From the NCBI GenBank assembly GCA_015068545.1, contig SVKH01000066.1, positions 1 to 8,389 on the forward strand: a stretch of DNA of 8,389 nt, read 5' to 3'. The stretch comes from Oscillospiraceae bacterium (GTDB lineage: Bacteria > Bacillota > Clostridia > UBA1381). Shown here piece after piece: positions 5,428-8,389 of this stretch; the stretch's first letter is position 1; each line of letters opens with the position of its first letter. Position numbers and translations under genes: made by a program. The notes under the pieces are model-generated. The model was not told where the DNA came from. It ran no database searches and saw only the letters and a list, made by a program, of their open reading frames with translations.

Positions 5428-6972
5428 ATGTCAAAACAACCTATTGCTTTAATAATCCTCGACGGCTTCGGTATCAACGAATCCACCGAAGGAAATGCTA
5501 TAAAGGCTGCAAAGACTCCTAACATCGACGGATATTTTGCAAAATACCCAAACACTGTCCTATATGCCAGTGGTATGGCAGTAGGACTTCCTGACGGACA
5601 AATGGGTAACTCCGAAGTCGGCCACACCAATATCGGAGCAGGACGTGTTGTATATCAGGAACTTACAAGAATCACAAAGTCTATCAATGACGGCGATTTT
5701 TATTCAAACGAAACTCTAATGGGTGCTATCGAAAACTGCAAAAAGAACGACTCCGCACTTCATTTCATCGGTCTTTTATCCGACGGAGGAGTTCACTCTC
5801 ATATCGAGCATCTTTTTGGTCTTATTGACCTGGCTAAAAAGAACGGACTTTCAAAGGTTTATGTTCACCCAATTATGGACGGCAGAGATGTTTCTCCAAC
5901 ATCAGGTGTTGATTTTATTAAGTCACTTTCCGAAAAGCTTTCTGCAACAGTTGGAAAGATTGCCACAGTTTCCGGCAGATACTATGCTATGGACCGTGAC
6001 AACAACTGGGACAGAGTTGTAAAAGCTTATAATGCTATGGTAAATAATCAGGGCGAAATGGTAGAAGATGTCGTTTCCGCTATCGAAAAGTCATACGTTA
6101 CCAAGGACGAAAACGGTGCATTGATTACTGACGAATTTATCCGTCCAATGGTAGTTTGCGAAAACGGTGCACCTGTCGGTAAGATTTCTGCAAATGACTC
6201 AGTAGTTTGCTTCAACTTCCGTCCGGACCGTGCAAGAGAGATTACAAGAACTTTTGTAGATCCTGATTTCACAGGATTTGAAAGAGAAATGATGCCTCTT
6301 TACTATGTGTGTATGACTCAGTACGATGCGTCTATGCCAAACGTAAATGTAGCATTCAAGCCACAGGTTCTTACCAATACTTTTGGCGAATATATCGCAA
6401 GCAAGGGTCTAAAACAGCTTAGAATTGCTGAAACCGAGAAATATGCTCACGTTACCTTCTTCTTTAACGGTGGTGTTGAAGACGTTTATGAAGGCGAAGA
6501 TAGAAAGCTTATCCCTTCACCGAAAGTTGCCACATACGATATGCAACCTGAAATGAGTGCATACCTTGTTGCAGATGCTTGTGTAGAGCTTATAAATGAA
6601 GATAAATACGACTGCATTATTCTTAACTTTGCAAACTGCGACATGGTAGGACACACCGGTGTGTTTGAAGCAGCAGTAAGTGCGGTTGAAGCAGTTGATG
6701 AATGCCTTGGCAAGGTAGTAGATGCTATAATGGCAAAGGGCGGAAAAGTCCTTATCACCGCTGACCACGGCAACGCGGACAAGATGTTCGAAGAAGACAC
6801 TAAGGATGTGTTCACAGCACACACCACAAACCCAGTTCCGCTAATCGTAATGGGCGCAGGTGATGTAGAACTGCAAAAAGGTAAGCTTTGCGACCTAACA
6901 CCAACAATGCTTGACCTTATGAACCTTGATAAACCAGCCGAAATGTCCGGCACAAGCGTTATCGTGAAATAA
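5428..6972 (+). CDS. gpmI: 2,3-bisphosphoglycerate-independent phosphoglycerate mutase
   Basis: Interconverts 3- and 2-phosphoglycerate in glycolysis using two metal ions (typically manganese) and a phosphoserine intermediate. It has 514 residues, normal for this alkaline-phosphatase-superfamily enzyme. Metal and catalytic residues visible: D12 in ILDGFG; S62 in MGNSEVGHTN; D405 and H409 in CDMVGH; D446 and H447 in TADHGNAD; and H465 in FTAHTTNP. The substrate-binding domain shows SDGGVHSH (118-125), DGRD (151-154), SGRYYAMDRD (182-191) and FRPDRAR (264-270). The ATG at 5428 is 7 bases after GGAGGA (5415-5420). An in-frame ATG at 5413 overlaps that site and would add five non-conserved residues, so it is rejected. 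Third and last gene of the glycolytic operon; eno does not follow. Confidence 0.98.
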   Translation: MSKQPIALIILDGFGINESTEGNAIKAAKTPNIDGYFAKYPNTVLYASGMAVGLPDGQMGNSEVGHTNIGAGRVVYQELTRITKSINDGDFYSNETLMGAIENCKKNDSALHFIGLLSDGGVHSHIEHLFGLIDLAKKNGLSKVYVHPIMDGRDVSPTSGVDFIKSLSEKLSATVGKIATVSGRYYAMDRDNNWDRVVKAYNAMVNNQGEMVEDVVSAIEKSYVTKDENGALITDEFIRPMVVCENGAPVGKISANDSVVCFNFRPDRAREITRTFVDPDFTGFEREMMPLYYVCMTQYDASMPNVNVAFKPQVLTNTFGEYIASKGLKQLRIAETEKYAHVTFFFNGGVEDVYEGEDRKLIPSPKVATYDMQPEMSAYLVADACVELINEDKYDCIILNFANCDMVGHTGVFEAAVSAVEAVDECLGKVVDAIMAKGGKVLITADHGNADKMFEEDTKDVFTAHTTNPVPLIVMGAGDVELQKGKLCDLTPTMLDLMNLDKPAEMSGTSVIVK

Positions 6973-6986
6973 TACAACAAATATCC

Positions 6987-7023
6987 AAAAAAAGCAAGTC
7001 ACTTAAAAATGACTTGCTTTTTT
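6987..7023. terminator. Bidirectional Rho-independent terminator after gpmI
   Basis: The core GCAAGTCA pairs with TGACTTGC, and the flanking A and T runs extend the stem to 14 bp (6988-7001 with 7010-7023), around the 8-base loop CTTAAAAA. It begins 14 bases after the gpmI stop. The T run on the right serves plus-strand transcripts, and the A run on the left becomes a U run for minus-strand transcripts, so it can also stop read-through from convergent ptsI. Confidence 0.9.
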
Positions 7024-7039
7024 AGTTTACCTCAAGAAC

Positions 7040-7116
7040 AAAATTTCCAAACTATTCACTAAATGCTTTTCTAGTCTATCACAGGTAAAATTTCCAAAAA
7101 CTATTCATTTAGTGCT
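7040..7116. repeat. Two related 28-30 base direct repeats
   Basis: Copy A is 7040-7067 and copy B is 7087-7116, offset 47 bases. Both start AAAATTTCCAAA, then CTATT, then a 9-base core, then CT. They differ by a 2-base indel in the A run and by the core, which is CACTAAATG in A (7057-7065) and CATTTAGTG in B (7106-7114). These cores are exact reverse complements. No coding potential is seen here. Confidence 0.75.
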
Positions 7117-7137
7117 ACGTCCACTTTTTGAATAGTT
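7099..7137. repeat. Near-symmetric 39-base palindromic hairpin
   Basis: Outer arms AACTATTCA (7099-7107) and TGAATAGTT (7129-7137) pair over 9 bp. A symmetric TTT/TTT internal loop follows, then a 4-bp inner stem, AGTG (7111-7114) with CACT (7122-7125), and the 7-base loop CTACGTC. On the minus strand it lies about 20 bases after the ptsI stop and is followed by TTTGGAAATTTT, so it could help end ptsI transcription. The symmetric form also resembles a REP-type or miniature mobile hairpin. Confidence 0.65.
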
Positions 7138-7153
7138 AAATAGTGCTACGTCC
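7110..7153. repeat. 13-base direct repeat TAGTGCTACGTCC
   Basis: Exact copies lie at 7110-7122 and 7141-7153, 31 bases apart. The first spans the inner stem and loop of the palindrome; the second follows the hairpin and ends 3 bases before the ptsI stop codon (7157-7159). On the minus strand the second copy reads GGGGACGTAGCACTA. Whether it occurs elsewhere in the genome cannot be told here. Confidence 0.8.
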
Positions 7154-7156
7154 CCA

Positions 7157-8389
7157 TTATGGGTGTTCGGCGTAGTTTTCTCTTATGATTTTTCTGATTT
7201 GCAGGATTTTGGCGGGACTTACCGAAAGTTCATCCACGCCTAGCTTTAAAAGCTGTGGTACAACATCTTCATCCGAAGCTAGCTCTCCGCAAATTCCTGT
7301 CCATATTCCGTGCTTATGTCCATTTCTGCAGGTTTCCTCAATAAGTCGGAACACAGCTTCATGCTTTGGATCTATCATTTCTGCCACTTTGTCATTTTGT
7401 CTGTCCATTGCAAGCACATATTGAGTAAGATCATTGGTGCCTATGGAGAAAAAATCAACCTCCTCAGCCAATCGATCCGAAATAATTGCAGCAGCAGGAG
7501 TTTCTATCATTATTCCTATCTGAATTTTTTCATCATACGGAATTTTGCTTTTTAAAAGTTCTTCCTTTACTTCATATATTATTTCCTTGGCTTTTTTGAC
7601 CTCGTCAACCGATACAATCATAGGCAGCATCACGGCTATATTGCCAAAGGCGGATGCTCTTAATATTGCGCGGATTTGCGTTTTAAAAACATTGGTATCA
7701 CTAAGGCAAATTCGTATCGCACGCATTCCCATTGCCGGATTTTCCTCATCAGATAGGGGAAAGTAGTCCGGCCTTTTATCTGCTCCGATATCCAGCGTCC
7801 TTATAATAACCGGTTTTGGACTCATGCCCTGAGCAATCTTCTTATATGCTTCAAACTGCACATTTTCTGTGGGGAAGTCATCAGACTCTAAGTACAGAAA
7901 TTCGCTTCTAAAAAGGCCAATTCCCTCGCCATCATTCACTATTACCTGACCTAAATCTTCGGTCCTGCCTACATTTGCATACAGCTTAATTGTCTTATTA
8001 TCCAAAGTAACCGAAGGTTTATCCTTTAGCTTTTTCAATAGCTCGCTGTTTTGTTCCCATTCTCTCTTGGTATCCAAAAGCTTCCGTAAGGTTTTCTCAT
8101 CAGGCTCCGCAAAAATCTCACCTGTGTAGCCATTTACCGCCACATATGCTCCGTCTATATCCTCTGCGCTCACCCCTATAATGGCAGGAATATCCATAGC
8201 TCTGGCAAGTATAGCTGTATGCGAAACACTGCTTCCCTTCTCTGTTACAAAAGCTTCTATCCTGGTCTTATCCATCTGCAAGGTTTCGCTTGGCGATAGG
8301 TCCTCCGCAAAAATCACAAACTTTCCATCAGTGCTTTCCTCCACAACATCCTTTTCTCGCCGCAGAATCCGTATAATTCTATCCGAAAC
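7157..8389 (-). CDS. ptsI: PTS phosphoenolpyruvate-protein phosphotransferase (enzyme I), 5' end outside window
   Basis: Enzyme I takes phosphate from PEP onto a histidine and passes it to HPr, energising sugar uptake by the phosphotransferase system in the cytoplasm. The visible 410 residues are the C-terminal three-quarters; the frame is open to the right edge, and comparison with E. coli suggests about 130 residues are missing, including most of the HPr-binding part. Motifs (visible numbering): phospho-acceptor H57 in GSSVSHTAILAR; FRSEFLYL (160-167); IIRTLDIGADK (195-205); MRAIRICL (222-229); IMIETPAA (293-300); FFSIGTNDLTQY (313-324); and catalytic C367 in GICGELASD. The spacing from H57 to C367 is 310, against 313 in E. 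coli. A GTG at 8344 is internal and not the start. The TAA at 7157 is followed by the repeat mosaic. Convergent with gpmI; ptsH is not visible. Confidence 0.97.
   Translation of the reverse strand, partial: VSDRIIRILRREKDVVEESTDGKFVIFAEDLSPSETLQMDKTRIEAFVTEKGSSVSHTAILARAMDIPAIIGVSAEDIDGAYVAVNGYTGEIFAEPDEKTLRKLLDTKREWEQNSELLKKLKDKPSVTLDNKTIKLYANVGRTEDLGQVIVNDGEGIGLFRSEFLYLESDDFPTENVQFEAYKKIAQGMSPKPVIIRTLDIGADKRPDYFPLSDEENPAMGMRAIRICLSDTNVFKTQIRAILRASAFGNIAVMLPMIVSVDEVKKAKEIIYEVKEELLKSKIPYDEKIQIGIMIETPAAAIISDRLAEEVDFFSIGTNDLTQYVLAMDRQNDKVAEMIDPKHEAVFRLIEETCRNGHKHGIWTGICGELASDEDVVPQLLKLGVDELSVSPAKILQIRKIIRENYAEHP

Noticed and set aside
6486..6980. A 164-codon open frame on the minus strand across the end of gpmI
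   Set aside because: It shadows gpmI, with a low-complexity Ser/Thr/Ala product caused by the strong codon bias of gpmI; it ignores the terminator structure and has no family match I know.
7040..7153. CRISPR array
   Set aside because: Repeats are too few, unequal in length and partly inverted, with no regular spacers and no cas genes in view.

Overview
The window reads as a low-to-moderate GC Firmicute chromosome, most likely class Clostridia. The grounds are strong AGGAGG-type ribosome binding sites, TTGAAA/TATAAT promoters, the sporulation pair spmA-spmB, clostridial-type thymidylate synthase and dihydrofolate reductase variants, a pgk-tpiA-gpmI run and a PTS enzyme I. I cannot name a genus from sequence alone. 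No stretch longer than about 185 bases lacks a gene.

Layout. Bases 1-2110 (minus strand) hold a compact operon transcribed right to left: thyA, folA, a stand-alone HPr-kinase-like P-loop protein, and the first codons of a short-chain dehydrogenase/reductase cut off by the window edge. Gaps are 1-18 bases and a TATAAT promoter sits just upstream of thyA. Bases 2207-3273 (plus) hold the divergently transcribed spmA and spmB, which overlap by 4 bases; spmB appears to use the rare start codon ATA. Bases 3316-6972 (plus) hold a glycolytic operon, pgk-tpiA-gpmI, with a near-consensus sigma-A promoter, a small leader hairpin, a strong hairpin between tpiA and gpmI, and a bidirectional terminator at the end. 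Bases 7024-7156 hold a small mosaic of direct and inverted repeats. Bases 7157-8389 (minus) are the 3' three-quarters of ptsI, convergent with gpmI.

How the genes work together. thyA and folA form the dTMP cycle: ThyA makes dTMP and dihydrofolate, and FolA regenerates tetrahydrofolate. pgk, tpiA and gpmI are consecutive or adjacent steps of lower glycolysis; gapA and eno, often in the same cluster in Firmicutes, are absent here. ptsI encodes the PEP-dependent entry point of sugar uptake, so PEP made downstream of GpmI is its substrate. SpmA and SpmB are membrane proteins needed for spore core dehydration. The HPr-kinase-like protein has no known substrate and no obvious partner here.

Most of the window is ordinary housekeeping DNA. 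The points that deserve a second look are the ATA start of spmB, the HPr-kinase-like gene in a thyA-folA operon, and the repeat mosaic between gpmI and ptsI, which includes a near-symmetric 39-base hairpin and two repeat copies that differ by what looks like a 9-base inversion. I found no convincing complete novel system.
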